Counted from the stretch's first letter, positions 47,125 through 59,148 are shown. The stretch is DNA of 64,000 nt from Unio delphinus (GCA_029339505.1 JAQISU010000343.1:372001-436000), one strand, 5' to 3'. A program made the numbers and translations. Notes: generated from the letters alone by a model not told the origin.

Positions 47125-50100
47125 CTGTAAAATAGAAGAATATCGTGCTAGATGAAGATGATGAGGATGATGATGTAGTCGATCCTGTCTTAAGCTACCA
47201 CCTCTGGGAAGTAAAATACATGGCTTCAAGAGACATGAAGTTTGTTAATAGAGGTTTGGTGTACAAGATTGTCTACAAATGGATGTTAGTTGTTGGCAAT
47301 TGTTTTGCTGATGTAGCATATAAAATCGTTTAAACCGTTTACTTAGACTGTTTTTAATTAGGCCAGCACACTCGGTCGAATACTGAGGGGAAAAAAGAAA
47401 AATATGGAAGACTGGCCATTCAAAGATAATATTTTTGTCATCTTTTGTCAGTCGAGTTCAACAACGTTAAACCAACACATTTTGATATCTATTCTAAAAA
47501 ACACTATTTTGTTTGTTTTTAAAATATGGACTTAGTGTTGAACTGGGCCACAAATATGGATCTACTCTTAGATCTCGCGGTCCACCATCATGGCGGCTCT
47601 CCTCTTTTAATTCTGCGTAAATACAAACGGACGATCTGCCCATTGCAGGTTGGCAAATGGGCGAGTCGAAATCTGTGAATTTCAACACCAGGATTTTTAC
47701 TAAGAAGTGGTTGTTGTTGTTGTTGTTGTTGTTGTTGTAGGATTTATGATCCTTTTCAGTGCAATAACTTTACAAAAATACAATGACATTTATAGTTTAA
47801 CAAATTCATTATTAACACAAAAGAATATAATGCTGGTTATTTCTACAGTTGTTAGATGTTTTGTTATGGCAGCGAATGTTTACAGTATCTGCAAACAGTG
47901 TACGATTCTGGTCGTATTTACTGGACTAGACAAAGAAGCAAGCATATTAAAAAACGAAGAAAATTATGAATTATGAACCAGAGAAGAAGAAAGAAAGAAA
48001 TAAAAAAAGAAAAAGAAAACGTTAGGTCGCTTACTTCCTGCACTCCATTTTGTTTTACTGGAATCCCTGGAATAAAGAATTGCCGGATAATCGTCAATAT
48101 CTTCATAACTGCACACACAGCGGTTGCGTCCCTTTCGTGGTCGGTCTACAACCGTCAGCCATCCTTCCTCGTCACATGTTAAACTTTTCTTATTTCTTAT
48201 TGTCCAGTGATTATCGTCGTCACGGTCCCTGGAAGGACAGAAAAATATTTAAAAAATAAACCACGAATACGGATATATTTCACATTTTGTATAGTGTCTA
48301 GATATATTTAAGACATTGAACTTCCAAAAATATAACGGTCAATCAAAAATTTTCTAAGACATGCACAGCGAATGAAAGCATAAGTGTTTGTCCTCGGTAT
48401 TCTAAGACATACACAGCGTATATAAAAATAACGGTTTGTCCTCGGTAGTCCTTGGGACTTCCGGAAAAATGGCCGCCATCGCTTAACTGCTCGAGAAAGG
48501 CTCTTTCGATTTTGTGCTATATTTAAGATATTTGTGCTTGTTCTCTATCATCGTCTACATTAATGTGTTTCATCATGCATTGGCTGTTCCGTTCGTATGT
48601 GGTTATTCATCTACTTGTTTTGGAAACGAGAACAATTAGATTTTTTTTCTCAGCTGTTTTGTCCCACTGTTAAGACGTCATTTGTTTTTTAATAAACCGC
48701 AGTCAAGTGACAGCTTACAATACGACGGACCCTCATTAATTAGATTAAAGGACCACACATTGGTTCTAGATACTATATTGTGCTCAAGACTGAACGAACT
48801 GGGAATACATTCATCATTTCTTAAATGTAAACGGAAGCGAAAAAAGAAACGTTCTTTCAAAGCAGGCCGGCGTAGAACAGGAAGAAGAATTCCAGTTATC
48901 TCCCTTTCGCCCGTAGCGGATGAACAACTTAAAAATTCTACCGTTAATTTTAATAATCTGGTTCAAATTCCTCTTAAATCGTCAACCGTTGTGTCAACTG
49001 ACACAGGGATACCACTACGTATTGCATTATTCAACGTTCAATCAGTAGGATCACCGGAAAAGCGCACAGAAATTGCTAATTTTATCAACGACCAGAATAT
49101 TGACGTCTTCTTCCTGACAGAAATTTGGTTACATTCGGCAGGTGATGAACCTAAGTGTGCGGATTTAACACCCAGCAATTACTCCATCAAGTCGTTCCCC
49201 CGCAACTCTCGCAGAGGTGGAATTGCTGTAATTACAAAGAATTCCATGATCAAATGCCTTAAGTACAACACAACCTTCAATTTCTGCCACACATCGTTTG
49301 AACTGGTCCAAACAACGCTCACACTGGAACAAAGGTCAGTCCATTTTTTCTGTCTCTACCGTCCTCCTCCTGGTAGAAAAAACAAGCTGACTGAATGTCT
49401 CTTTTTGGAGCAGTTTCCAAATTTTCTAGAGTATGGAAATTCGATAGGTGGCAACCTAATTATTCTTGGAGATTTCAACTTTCACTTTGACTGTCCTGGT
49501 AAACCATACACGCCAAAACTCCTAGATTCCATTCATGTTTTCAATCTTAAACAGTCACTTAACCATCCTACCCATAAACTTGGTCACATTTTAGATTGGT
49601 TTCTTTATAGACCTGATGACAATATTCTGCAATCCACCCTTGTATCCACGAACTTGCATCTGATCACCTCTGCATTGTATGTCATCTCAACGTATCAGTC
49701 CCTAACCCTCCACCTCTGTTTGCTACTAAGATAAACCTCCGTATGATAAATAGAACCAAATTCATGCATGACATCCAAGAAATCCTAACAACTTTCTTAC
49801 ATCCAACAGCGGAACAACTTGATAACTGCCTGCGTTCATTGCTTGAAAAACATGCCCCAGTCACCAAATGCAGAGTATCAATAAAAAAAAGTGTTCTCCA
49901 TGGTATAGCAGTGTTAAGGACCAGATTCGTACTGCTAAAAGACATCGTCGATAAGCAGAGAGGCTTTGGCTTTCCACCAGACTCACTATTCATAAATAAA
50001 TCTACAAAGCCGCTAAGAAGAACGTCACAAACATAGTCCATTTAGGCAAATCATCCCACTACAGTACTAAGATCACGGAGAGTTCCAGCTGCAAAGAGCT

Positions 50101-53100
50101 CTTCGAGATAACTAACAAACTAATGTCAATGAACAAAAGTACACCACTTCCATCAACCTTCTCTCCACTAGACCTACCAGACCAATTTGCAAATTTATTC
50201 GATGACAAAGTACAAACCATTACAGATTCGCTTGACAGCACAATTTCAACTGATTCGTGACCGTACAGTTATGATGCAGAATTTCAGCGACAACCGTTAG
50301 GAGCATTCGAACCTGTTTCTATTGATTTAGTACGGACAATCGTGATGAAAAGTGCACCAAAGTCTTGTGAACTTGATCCAATTCCGACATCACTGCTGCT
50401 TGAGTGCTTAGACTTAATATTGCATTCACTAACTGCTGTTATTATTATCTCTCTATCTCATCGGGAGAATTCCCATCATTTTTCAAAACTGCTATCGTAA
50501 AGCCACTGCTGAAGAAACCAACACTGGACCAATACGATTTAAAGAACTACCGCACAGTTTCTAATCTCCCATTCATATAAAAAATCTTAGAAAAGGTTGT
50601 TCTAACTCAACTTGTATCTCATTTGAATTCAAACAGTCTTTTTAGCAATGTACAGTCTGCATATCGCCATTGCCACAGTACGGAAACTACTCTTCTGAAA
50701 GTATTTAGTGACATTCTCTCTGCTTTGGATAGTGGAAAAATTACAGTCCTCACTCTCCTGGATTTATCTGCAGGATTTGACACAATAGACCATGATATAT
50801 TACTTTACCGTCTCCAGCATGTATTTGGCATTCAGAATATAGCCTTACAGTGGTTCAAGTCCTACTTAGTAAATAGGACACAAATTATATCTGCAAATGG
50901 AATACACTCCAGCCCAGTTGCCGTATGTTGTGGTGTTCCACAGAGATCTGTTGTTGGGCCTGTTCTCTTCATTATGTACACTCAGCCGCTCTCAAGTGTC
51001 ATAGATCATCACCCAGTGTCGCACCAATTGTATGCTGATGACACCCAAATATACAAGTCTAGCCACCCAACTGAAGTTGATGCTACCATCCAAGGAGTGG
51101 AGAAGTGCATTTCTGATGTGAAATCATGGATGACATGTAACAAGCTTCAGATGAATGATGATAAAACTGAGGCTATTCTGATCACAACACAAAGACTTTC
51201 TCATTCACATCCTTTACCTCAGACAATAAATATCAGCAACACCAACATTAAATTCTCACAGTCAGTACGAAACCTAAGCGTTACTCTAGACAGTACTCTC
51301 ACATTGCACCAACATGTCATGAACATATGCAAGGCTGCATATCTTGAATTGAGACGCATCAGTTCCATTCGTAAATATATTTCAGTTGATGCCACTAAAA
51401 CACTTCTGTGTTCATTAGTACTTTCAAGACTGGACTATTGTAACTCAATTCTGTCTGGTTCGTCACAATATGGCTATCGATTCGATATAGAATCAAACAC
51501 AAAATTTGTTCTCTGTGCTATGTTTCAATGACAGACTCCAGTCCAACATACCTATCCAGCCTCAACATGTGTATACACCAGCTATATACTTACGCTCTTC
51601 TGATAATCGTATACTCATTGTTCCCAAGGTGAAAACAAAGCCATATGGACAACGTTCGTTTGCACACCAGGGCCCGGCGACGTGGAACGAATTGCCCATT
51701 GAAATTAGACACAAAGACACAGTGGTCCCTTTTAAGAGTGCTCTTAAGACTTACCTGTTTCGACTGCAGGGACAAACTTAGCGATCTAATGATGTTTCTT
51801 ATTTTATATGTTTTCAGCATGTTTTTATGTTTTCCAATTTCATTGTTTTTGTCATTTGTTGTTCTGTAGTGTAGTCATATCATTATTGATGGTGTAAAGC
51901 ACTTAGAGCTTTGAAAGATTAGGCGCTATACAAAGTCCTCATGATTATTATTATTCGAAGACATACACAGCGAATGAAAACATAAGTGTTTGTCCGCGGT
52001 ATTCTAAGACACACAGCGTATAAAAATATAACTCTTGGCCCCGGTATTCTAAGACACACAGCGTATAAAATTATAACTGTTGGCCTCGGTATCCTAAGAC
52101 ACACAGCGTATAAAAATATAACTCTTGTCCTCGGTATTCTAAGACACACAGCGTATAAAATTATAACTCTTGTCCTCGGTATTCTAAGACACACAGCGTA
52201 TAAAATTATAACTCTTGTCCTCTGTATTCTAAGACACACAGCGTATAAAATTATAACTCTTGTCCTCGGTATTCTAAGACACACAGCGTATAAAATTATA
52301 ACTCTTGTCCTCGGTATCTCTAAAACATAGCGTATACAATTCAAAGAACTAATTTCCAGCATCTTTAGGGTACGCAGCGTCCAAAACTATAATGATTATT
52401 TTTTGGTATAAAAGTGTACAGGTAAGTCTTCAATAGTTTCATATGTACAGCATCCCAAAATATACAAATGTGTGTGCTTTGAGTAAAAAGATTTCTTATT
52501 AACTATGATTTTAACCTTTTATATATAATAATACAAAGCAAAATAGCGTTGATAATAACTGACGTATTCAAACAACAACAGCTTTCTATGCTAGTCTCCA
52601 TGTTAATGATATGTACATTTTAGTTAACACAGAAAGGTTTTCAAGTATGCAAAGGAAAGACTAGACTCCAAGAACAGTCATGACGATTGAGGTAAACTCG
52701 CTACAGAACCCCTAATAAGGGATAAAACAAGTAAGACAAATACAAACTTGTAAAGAGATTAACTTAGTATACGTGTTTTTTAAAACCTGCCTGACCATAT
52801 TCCTCATTAAAAGATACTTTTTAAATGAAAATATATTTGATATTGGAGCTACTTTCTCGTGCGCATTGACACGATCATGACCACCCTGCAGGATTTTATG
52901 CGGGAGTTTATGAGTTTTTGTGGGGGTGGGGGGAGAAAATGGTCATTTAGACATGACTGGGATAGTTAGTATAGTAAGCAGTCTGAAACTAAAGTTAACA
53001 TTTACTAAGCGTTTTGAAAAGGATCTTGTGACATATTTTCAGCGTCATTTGGATGATTAAACTTAATTGACCCATGCTGCCCATAGTAATGATGATTTAA

Positions 53101-54089
53101 GGTGGTCAAAATCCCGATTTTCTCAATTCACTGTGTATTGCTTTGAAACAGTGCTACTGTATGTGACGTAGTTGTTTGTCTAAGTTCGCCCGTATTTTCT
53201 GATTAATATCACCTCCGCTCTTTGCACGGTATCACGGTGTCGTGCTGTTTCGAATGTGATTTGTATGCGCTAAAAATTCAAAAGCTGCTCGGGATGACGT
53301 GCAGCATGAATATTTTTGTGTATGTAGTCAGCCCTATTTTGATTTTGACCCAGGTTTATAAATATGGGCGACTGTATTTCGAATCAAATATAGAACTTTG
53401 CTTGTCTATTTTAATAAACTCAAGGTTAATTTCACTAAAAAATATTTTTTTTTCCTAACGAAGTTAAATTAGGTGCTTGATGTTCTTTTTATTATGTGAA
53501 TCACATGTCTCCTAATACTAATTCCATTCCTAGTGGGAGGAATGGAGAGCATAAAGCCTGAACCACTCGTCTTAAATAGATCGAACCATCGCTGATTCCA
53601 GGGTGTACCATAGCCTTGTCTCAAGGTGGAATACAAATCAAGCTCACTTACCCATCAACACTAAATTCATCCCCAATAAATTGGCTGGAGAGATCCTTCC
53701 AACTGCTAAATTGCAATTTCTGAGGAGAAAACCAACTGGTCTTGTTGGAAAAGTCCCCATCGAACACTAGTTCATGGACTTTCCTACCGTCATCAAATAG
53801 TTCCAACTTCACCTGTAATAAAGTAGGATAGACCCATTCAAGTCACATGATATGAATAATATTCGCTTCTTGTAATGTTTAACGTAATTTTTCAACACAT
53901 GATAGGCTATAAATGGTGGGCAGTATATTTGGTAGCGGACAACAATAGATGGACCATCGTTTGACTGACAAGCTTCCCACATACCCATGTCGGTCGAGCC
54001 GAGACTCAAACCCACGTGAACATAATGTGAACCCTGATTGGACTGTACAGGCAGCATCTTAGACCACTCGACTGTCAGGGATCCTCTAT

Positions 54090-54146
<57 letters not shown>

Positions 54147-54824
54147 TGAACCACCAAATCAATACACTTCTTTAATAATACAATAGCAAACAATGCAGAA
54201 TCACTACATGTTTGTGCGGTAAAAGTAACGCTATTGTCAGAAACCATTTTCACCTTCTAATCAGTGAACATGTCCATTAACGTTTTGCCTAGAAAATCGA
54301 CAAGCTTCTCTCTTTTGACGGGCGTAAGCTTTCTAAATAGCTTATTCCATCTATGTGATGTACAATTAGTGTCAAGTAACAGTGACATTGACCGTTGGTA
54401 GTCGCGGTAGCTTAGTTGGGAAAGCGTCGGCCTCATCATCCATGGGTTGCTTGATTGATACCTGCCCAGGACAGCGCAATTGCTAGACCTAAGTGTATCT
54501 CTGAGAAAGGTACTTAGGTGCCATATCCTCGGCATGATATAGTGCCATCAAAACCAATTTTAAAAAATGACTATTGACCATTTGATCAATTAGGTTTTTC
54601 CTTAACACTGATGCAAAGGTAGATGAAGGTAGATGGTGTCAAAAAAGATTCCAAGGTTAATTAGAGGTTATCGTGCAAAGAATGAAACAAACAAAGTGGA
54701 TTGCCGAGCTAACGTTTTTGTGAAGATATAAAATGGTGGACGGAAATACATTTTAGGAGGTATGTAATAAGTATCAAGTTAGGGGCATACGTGTTTACTT
54801 GCACTTTCACCCCCCCCCAACCCC

Positions 54825-54879
<55 letters not shown>

Positions 54880-55598
54880 TCAATGTATTCGTCCGATTTG
54901 GATAGAAAAGAGGTGAAACACTTCTCATTTTAGGATCGCATTTGCACACATATGTGTGTGAGAAAAGTACACAAGAAGAAATTTACCTTCTTATTTCTTT
55001 CGTTCTCCCATCTTTCCATTTGGAACGACCGGAACTGAGCTCGATCTTCGTCGTCGTGGTCGTCGTCCATGCTTTTGTTAGGGAGGATGTAATCGTTTCG
55101 GGAGTGCCACTTTCCACCTCCATAAAAGCGGAACATGGGTTCCCAGTTGGTCTGTCTGTCTGTGGAAGACAAAAAGGGTCACATTTATATTAGGTTTCAG
55201 CTACATGTACAACCTTACCCCCGCGCGGGCCATGTCGTGGAGGCTCTCAATGTTAGCCCAAACCCACTAGCTTGTGGGAGGAGGTACTGGATAATTATTT
55301 GGATAATTTCCACGCCAGTTTGCACTTTAAATGTATTCTCAAAATAAATGTTCAGTTTATATTCAGTTAATAATAAAATAATTAAATTTTTACTAATTAG
55401 TGTGACTAAAACAAGATGGAACTTTCCGAATGTCTTAGAGGAACCGTCCTTTGTCCGATAAGGAAGTTTCACAAAAAGCTATTTTGTCTTCTATGTTTCA
55501 TCGAAACAGACATATTTGCGTTTGCTTATATTTTTCAGAGGACACAAGGAATAAACAAGACTACGACAACAATAACAAAAGCTACAGCAACAAAAACG

Positions 55599-55670
<72 letters not shown>

Positions 55671-55716
55671 GTAATAATAATAATAATAATAACAGTAATA
55701 ATAATAATAATAAAAA

Positions 55717-55772
<56 letters not shown>

Positions 55773-55850
55773 GTCAAAAATAATATTCGTGTCTGCCAGC
55801 ACCCAAGTGAAGACAAGAGTTACCGGAACTAGATACACGACTACCCTCAT
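47027..55850 (-). CDS. Unnamed small secreted protein (gene A), five exons, complete
   Basis: The exons 55850-55772, 55159-54987, 53812-53652, 48228-48035 and 47124-47027 join in frame (intron phases 1, 0, 2, 1) to 234 residues. Residues 1-19 form a signal peptide (MRVVVYLVPVTLVFTWVLA), so the protein is probably secreted. Residues 28-84 hold an acidic run (MDDDHDDED, 57-65). N-glycosylation sequons occur at Asn54 (NKS) and Asn107 (NKT). Residues 85-202 look like a compact beta-rich domain: KLELFDDGRKVHELVFDG, SWFSPQKLQFSSWKDL, CDEEGWLTVVD, CVCSYEDID, PAILYS. Cysteines are 156, 175 and 177, an odd number. The end is ADMMQISIS plus a Gln-rich tail. Similar WF/GWL/ILYS/AD patterns occur, as far as I recall, in uncharacterised secreted proteins of molluscs and lancelets; I cannot name a family or function. 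Each splice site is canonical and joins in frame, which is strong evidence for a real gene. Confidence 0.88.
47150..48030. other. Gene A intron 4
   Basis: Contains a (GAT)n-like run (47152-47180), a (GTT)n run (47708-47738) and a CpG-containing stretch around 47570-47600 with catggcggctc. No further exon is needed, since exons 4 and 5 join in frame. Confidence 0.5.
48035..48228 (-). CDS. Gene A exon 4: cysteine-containing core, second half
   Basis: Acceptor tgtccttccag, donor GGAA|gtaagc. It encodes HWTIRNKKSLTCDEEGWL, RNRCVCSYEDIDDYPAILYS and TKWSAG. It is separated from exon 3 by a 5.4 kb intron that contains a CR1/L2-type element. Confidence 0.92.
48350..48448. repeat. Left outliers of the ~45-bp minisatellite
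   Basis: Two units with tctaagacatacacagcg and gtttgtcctcggta match the array at 51957-52330. The retrotransposon lies between them. Confidence 0.88.
48449..48500 (+). promoter_or_regulatory. ETS/YY1-like promoter motifs at the element 5' end
   Basis: The 5' end has an ETS-like gacttccgg (48469-48477) directly followed by aaaaatggccgccatc, a YY1-like site present on both strands. This arrangement fits a TATA-less internal RNA polymerase II promoter. The function is inference. Confidence 0.4.
48449..51956 (+). mobile_element. CR1/L2-type non-LTR retrotransposon, near full length, inactive
   Basis: The element sits in gene A intron 3, opposite to the gene. An open frame at 48682-49734 encodes an APE-type endonuclease (IALFNVQS, FFLTEIWL, ILGDFNFHFD); the closing ASDHLCIV is in a shifted frame near 49670. 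The RT region (about 50480-51531) has LKNYRTVSNLPFI, SAYRHCHSTETTLL, DLSAGFDTIDHDILL and the catalytic QLYADDTQIY. The C-terminal WNELPIEIRHKDTVVPFKSA is at about 51680-51740. The 3' end is tatacaaagtcctcatg plus (ATT)n. Several stops and frameshifts, and GVPQRS in place of GVPQGS, show it is dead. Motif spacing and the (ATT)n tail fit the CR1/L2 group. Confidence 0.92.
51957..52330. repeat. ~45-bp minisatellite, 8 copies
   Basis: Core attctaagacacacagcgta, then aaattataactcttgtcctc. It flanks the 3' end of the CR1/L2-type element. Confidence 0.95.
52331..53640. other. Gene A intron 3, unique part
   Basis: No exon or repeat element is recognised. A run of G (52925-52932) and scattered short open frames are not gene-like. 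Confidence 0.5.
53652..53812 (-). CDS. Gene A exon 3: beta-rich core, first half
   Basis: Acceptor tttattacag, donor GG|gtaagt. It encodes VKLELFDDGRKVHELVFDGD, the NKTSWFSPQKL segment and FIGDEFSVDG. Confidence 0.92.
53931..54092 (-). mobile_element. tRNA-Leu-like SINE, minus strand, in gene A intron 2
   Basis: On the minus strand an A-box-like gtcgagtggtctaagatgct and a B-box-like gggtttgagtctcgg are followed by gaccgacatgggtatgtggg. The pattern matches the SINE at 19232-19475. An (AAT)n tract (54093-54146) lies beside its head. Confidence 0.75.
54093..54146. repeat. (ATA)n microsatellite
   Basis: About 18 AAT triplets next to the SINE head. Confidence 0.97.
54398..54565 (+). mobile_element. 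Second type of tRNA-derived SINE (candidate)
   Basis: An A-box-like ggtagcttagttgggaaagc (54406-54425) is followed by a weak B-box-like gcttgattgatacc and a body with gagaaaggtacttaggtgcc. The sequence differs from the other two SINE families. Confidence 0.6.
54825..54876. repeat. (CT)n microsatellite
   Basis: Starts after a C-run (54811-54820); about 26 CT units. Confidence 0.97.
54987..55159 (-). CDS. Gene A exon 2: aromatic and acidic N-terminal region
   Basis: Acceptor cttccacag and donor AAG|gtaaat. It encodes TNWEPMFRFYGGGKWHSRND, then SMDDDHDDEDRAQF and the basic end ENERNKK. Confidence 0.88.
55598..55766. repeat. (AAT)n and (GA)n tract abutting gene A exon 1 donor
   Basis: AAT run at 55598-55719, then GA run at 55720-55766. 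On the gene's strand this is gtaagt followed at once by (CT)n and then (ATT)n. Confidence 0.97.
55772..55850 (-). CDS. Gene A exon 1: start codon and signal peptide
   Basis: ATG at 55850, 26 codons plus one base, donor a|gtaagt. The hydrophobic core VVYLVPVTLVFTWVLA ends in a small-x-small cleavage context (VLA|DT). The start is supported by an upstream TATA-like box at 55897-55905. A (CT)n tract follows the donor within six bases. Confidence 0.88.
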
Positions 55851-55895
55851 TTTGATAGAACTGGATCTTCCGATTACACTGGTAACATCCAGCTC

Positions 55896-55907
55896 ATTAT
55901 ATATAAA
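55896..55907 (-). promoter_or_regulatory. TATA-box candidate for gene A
   Basis: Minus-strand atttatatataat lies about 47-57 bases upstream of the ATG. With a usual 25-30 base spacing the transcript would have a 5' UTR of about 20-25 bases. Confidence 0.5.
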
Positions 55908-56570
55908 TGAAAAGAGGATCCCGAAAGGGAAAACATACCTGAATCTAATTTTTAAAATCAAACAGTTCACAGTCTTAAGTCATTTTTGTTGTTGTTGTTG
56001 TACGCCCATTCTAACAACAAAAATACATTCACAGTAATACAGTGTTATTTTGTTTTTGGAAAAATTAATCATTGGCCGACTCTGAGGTGATGTGAATTAC
56101 AAAGAATTAGCCACTGTTTTACTTAAGTTTGCAATAGCGTCATGGCAAAATTGAGACCCCCCTGGAAATCCCCGATTCGTCCGAAGTTGAAGTATCTAGC
56201 TTGTGGCACATGATATAAATAATTGCTTATTTTTTTTTGTTGTTGCGTGCTTGAAAGAAAGGTTTATCTTACTCAGAAACTGATGTTTGTCATTAATCTG
56301 CTTTCAATCCAATGCCCATTTTAGTGTTCTCATTTCATTCTTTCTCTTTTCTAACACAAGCCTGACCCAACGTTGAATGTTTCCTCTAATTCTTGATTTT
56401 CAATTACGTCGATAAATTAATCTAATCAGAGATGATATATCGAAAGATCGATTTAAATATTGCTTATTGAACATTGAGAGTAGTGAAATAAAAATTCCAA
56501 GAAACAAAAGTTGAGTTTGGATTAAAACTGCACTGGAAATCAGAAGGACACATGAAAACCGCATCATTAT
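55908..56570. other. Upstream flank of gene A
   Basis: AT-rich DNA without recognised elements; it would contain any proximal regulatory sequence of gene A. Confidence 0.4.
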
Positions 56571-56571
56571 C

Positions 56572-56572
<1 letters not shown>

Positions 56573-56655
<83 letters not shown>
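56573..56655. repeat. (CA)n(TA)n compound microsatellite
   Basis: About 22 CA units followed by about 18 TA units. Confidence 0.98.
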
Positions 56656-57125
56656 GACTTCCAGTGATATACCAATTTGATACCAATGTATAATCTGTAT
56701 TCTGTTTTAATTATTTTTATTAATGGATGTGGTTTTGATCCTATGTAATTAACAATGAAAAATTATCAGAGTAATTAAGATGACGGTTCTCGTGCCACAA
56801 GTTTACTGAGTTCTTTATACATGTCTGTTTTAATATTAGCTCTGTTTAAATTAAGCGTTGCATTTATGATTTAAGAAATTTAAAACCCCGACATAACAGA
56901 CGCTATAAAAAGTATACGTCAGTCTTGCACCCATATCTCGCAGAAACGATGGACCATGCGTTGCTGGATCAACTATTTTAAAAGCATTTAAACTTTATTC
57001 GTGGAATAATTCAAGTATATGGTTAATAATTTCAGATTAAATAAAGCAAGCAATTAACTGATTTCGACAAGCTTGATCTAAATTAAGATATAGCTTGATA
57101 AGATGATGGATCTAACAGTCTTGTA
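56656..57125. other. Unique AT-rich intergenic sequence
   Basis: No feature recognised. Confidence 0.5.
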
Positions 57126-57135
57126 TTTAAAGAAC

Positions 57136-57136
<1 letters not shown>

Positions 57137-57191
<55 letters not shown>
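57137..57191. repeat. (TTA)n microsatellite
   Basis: About 18 TTA triplets. Confidence 0.97.
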
Positions 57192-57344
57192 TAATATATA
57201 AAACGATATTTACGTGTTTAGCTGTCAATGTTCAGTTTGTTAATCATACATGTCCTTAAATATTCCATATTTAATCAGGGAAATCTTATTGAAATTAACT
57301 GAACAGAACTTAAACTTTCTTTGGAGGAGCAAACACAGTTACAC

Positions 57345-57822
57345 TGTATGGTTACTTTTTTCATGACATGGAAAGAGTAGATGTGACAGCGTGTATCTAT
57401 TTTTTCCATGATATGGAAAAAAAATAGTTATTACAGCGTGTAGCTACTTTTCTCATGATATGGAAATAATAGATGTGACGTCGTGTAGCTACTTTTTCCA
57501 TGCTGAAAAAATAATAGTTGTGAAGGCGTGTAGCTACATTTTCATGCTGTGGAAAGAATACTTTTCTCATGATATGGAAAGAATAGATGTTACATCGTGT
57601 AACTACTTTTTTCATGATAAGGAAAGAATAGATGTGACAGCATGTTGCTACTTTTTTCATGATATTGAAAGAATAGATATTACAGCGTGTAGCTACGTTT
57701 TCATGCTGTGAAAATAATACTTGTTACAGCGTGTAGCTATTTTTTTCATGATATGGAAAGAATAGATGTGACGGCGTGTTGCTACTTTTTCCATGCTGAG
57801 GAAAAGAATAGTTGTGACGGTT
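57345..57822. repeat. ~44-60-bp degenerate minisatellite, ~10 copies
   Basis: Core catgatatggaaagaataga with acagcgtgtagctac; unit length is variable. Confidence 0.9.
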
Positions 57823-57939
57823 ATTAAGTCCAAAATCTAGAATAAATATGTAAATACATTGATAAACATCCTTTAAGTGTATTTTCTTTTTCGTTTCGTA
57901 CTTTGTTTGAATTGTTTATGAGACGAATGTAGCATACGA

Positions 57940-58450
57940 TGATAGAATGTTGATATCGTTGCCATCTACATGTTATAGCCTATGTAGATAGAACAGTGAT
58001 ATCGTTGCTAAATACACGTCACATCAAATGATGATAGAACAGTGATATCGTTGCTAAATACACGTCACATCAAATGATGATAGAAACGTGATATCGTTGC
58101 TAAATACACGTCACATCAAATGATGACAGAAACGTGAAATCGTTGCTGCCTACACTTGACAGCATATACAGTTAGAAATGTGATATCGTTGCTAAATATG
58201 TGACATCATATGAAGTCAGAAGGGTGATCTCTTTGCTACCTACAAGTGACAGCATATGAAGTTAAAAGGGTGATATCGTTGTTACCTACACGTGACAGCA
58301 TATGAAGTCAGAAGGGTGATATCGTTGCTACTTACACGTGACAGACGTGACAGCATATGAAGTTAGAAAGGTGATATCGTTGTTACCTGCACGTGACAGC
58401 ATATGAAGTTAGAAGGATGATATCGTTGCTAACTACACGTAACAGCAATT
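57940..58450. repeat. ~48-60-bp degenerate minisatellite, ~9-10 copies
   Basis: Core gtgatatcgttgctaaatac, later units with cacgtgacagcatatgaagt. Confidence 0.9.
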
Positions 58451-58654
58451 TGGATTCATTTTGAAAAAAAGTTCTTCATAGCAGATCTTTTTTTCCGCCT
58501 GTTCATATAAGAAGAAAATAATTTGGATTCTTTTTTAAAAATGTCTGAAAAATAAAAACTCCCTGCAGATAAGAGAAAAGTATTTTGTTTCAGCTTTCAT
58601 TAGTGCAAATGAAAAGCTCCGTGATTCTCAAATTAATTGTTAATTGATAATTAA

Positions 58655-59148
58655 TTAATAATTAATCAACATTGATAATTAATTTCAATGATTCTCAAAT
58701 TAATTAATAAGATACTGCAATACCAACATTGATAATTAATTTCAATGATTCTCACATTAATTGTTAAGATACTGCAATACCAACATTGATAATTAATTTC
58801 AATGATTCTCACATTAATTGTTAAGATACTGCAATACCAACATTGATAATTAATTTCAATGATTCTCACATTAATTGTTAAGATACTGCAATACCAACAT
58901 TGATAATTAATTTCAATGATGCTCACATTAATTGTTAAGATACTGCAATACCAACATTGATAATTAATTTCAATGATTCTCACATTAATTGTTAAGATAC
59001 TGCAATACCAACATTGATAATTAATTTCAATGATTCTCACATTAATTGTTAAGATACTGCAATACCAACATTGATAATTAATTTCAATGATTCTCACATT
59101 AATTGTTAAGATACTGCAATACCAACATTGATAATTAATTTCAATGCG
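58655..59148. repeat. 57-bp minisatellite, ~8 copies
   Basis: Core taccaacattgataattaat, nearly perfect. The minus-strand open frame of 143 codons is an artefact of the period. Confidence 0.97.

Noticed and set aside
53222..53458. 78-codon + frame in gene A intron 3
   Set aside because: Opposite to the gene and AT-rich, with no domain and no splice support.
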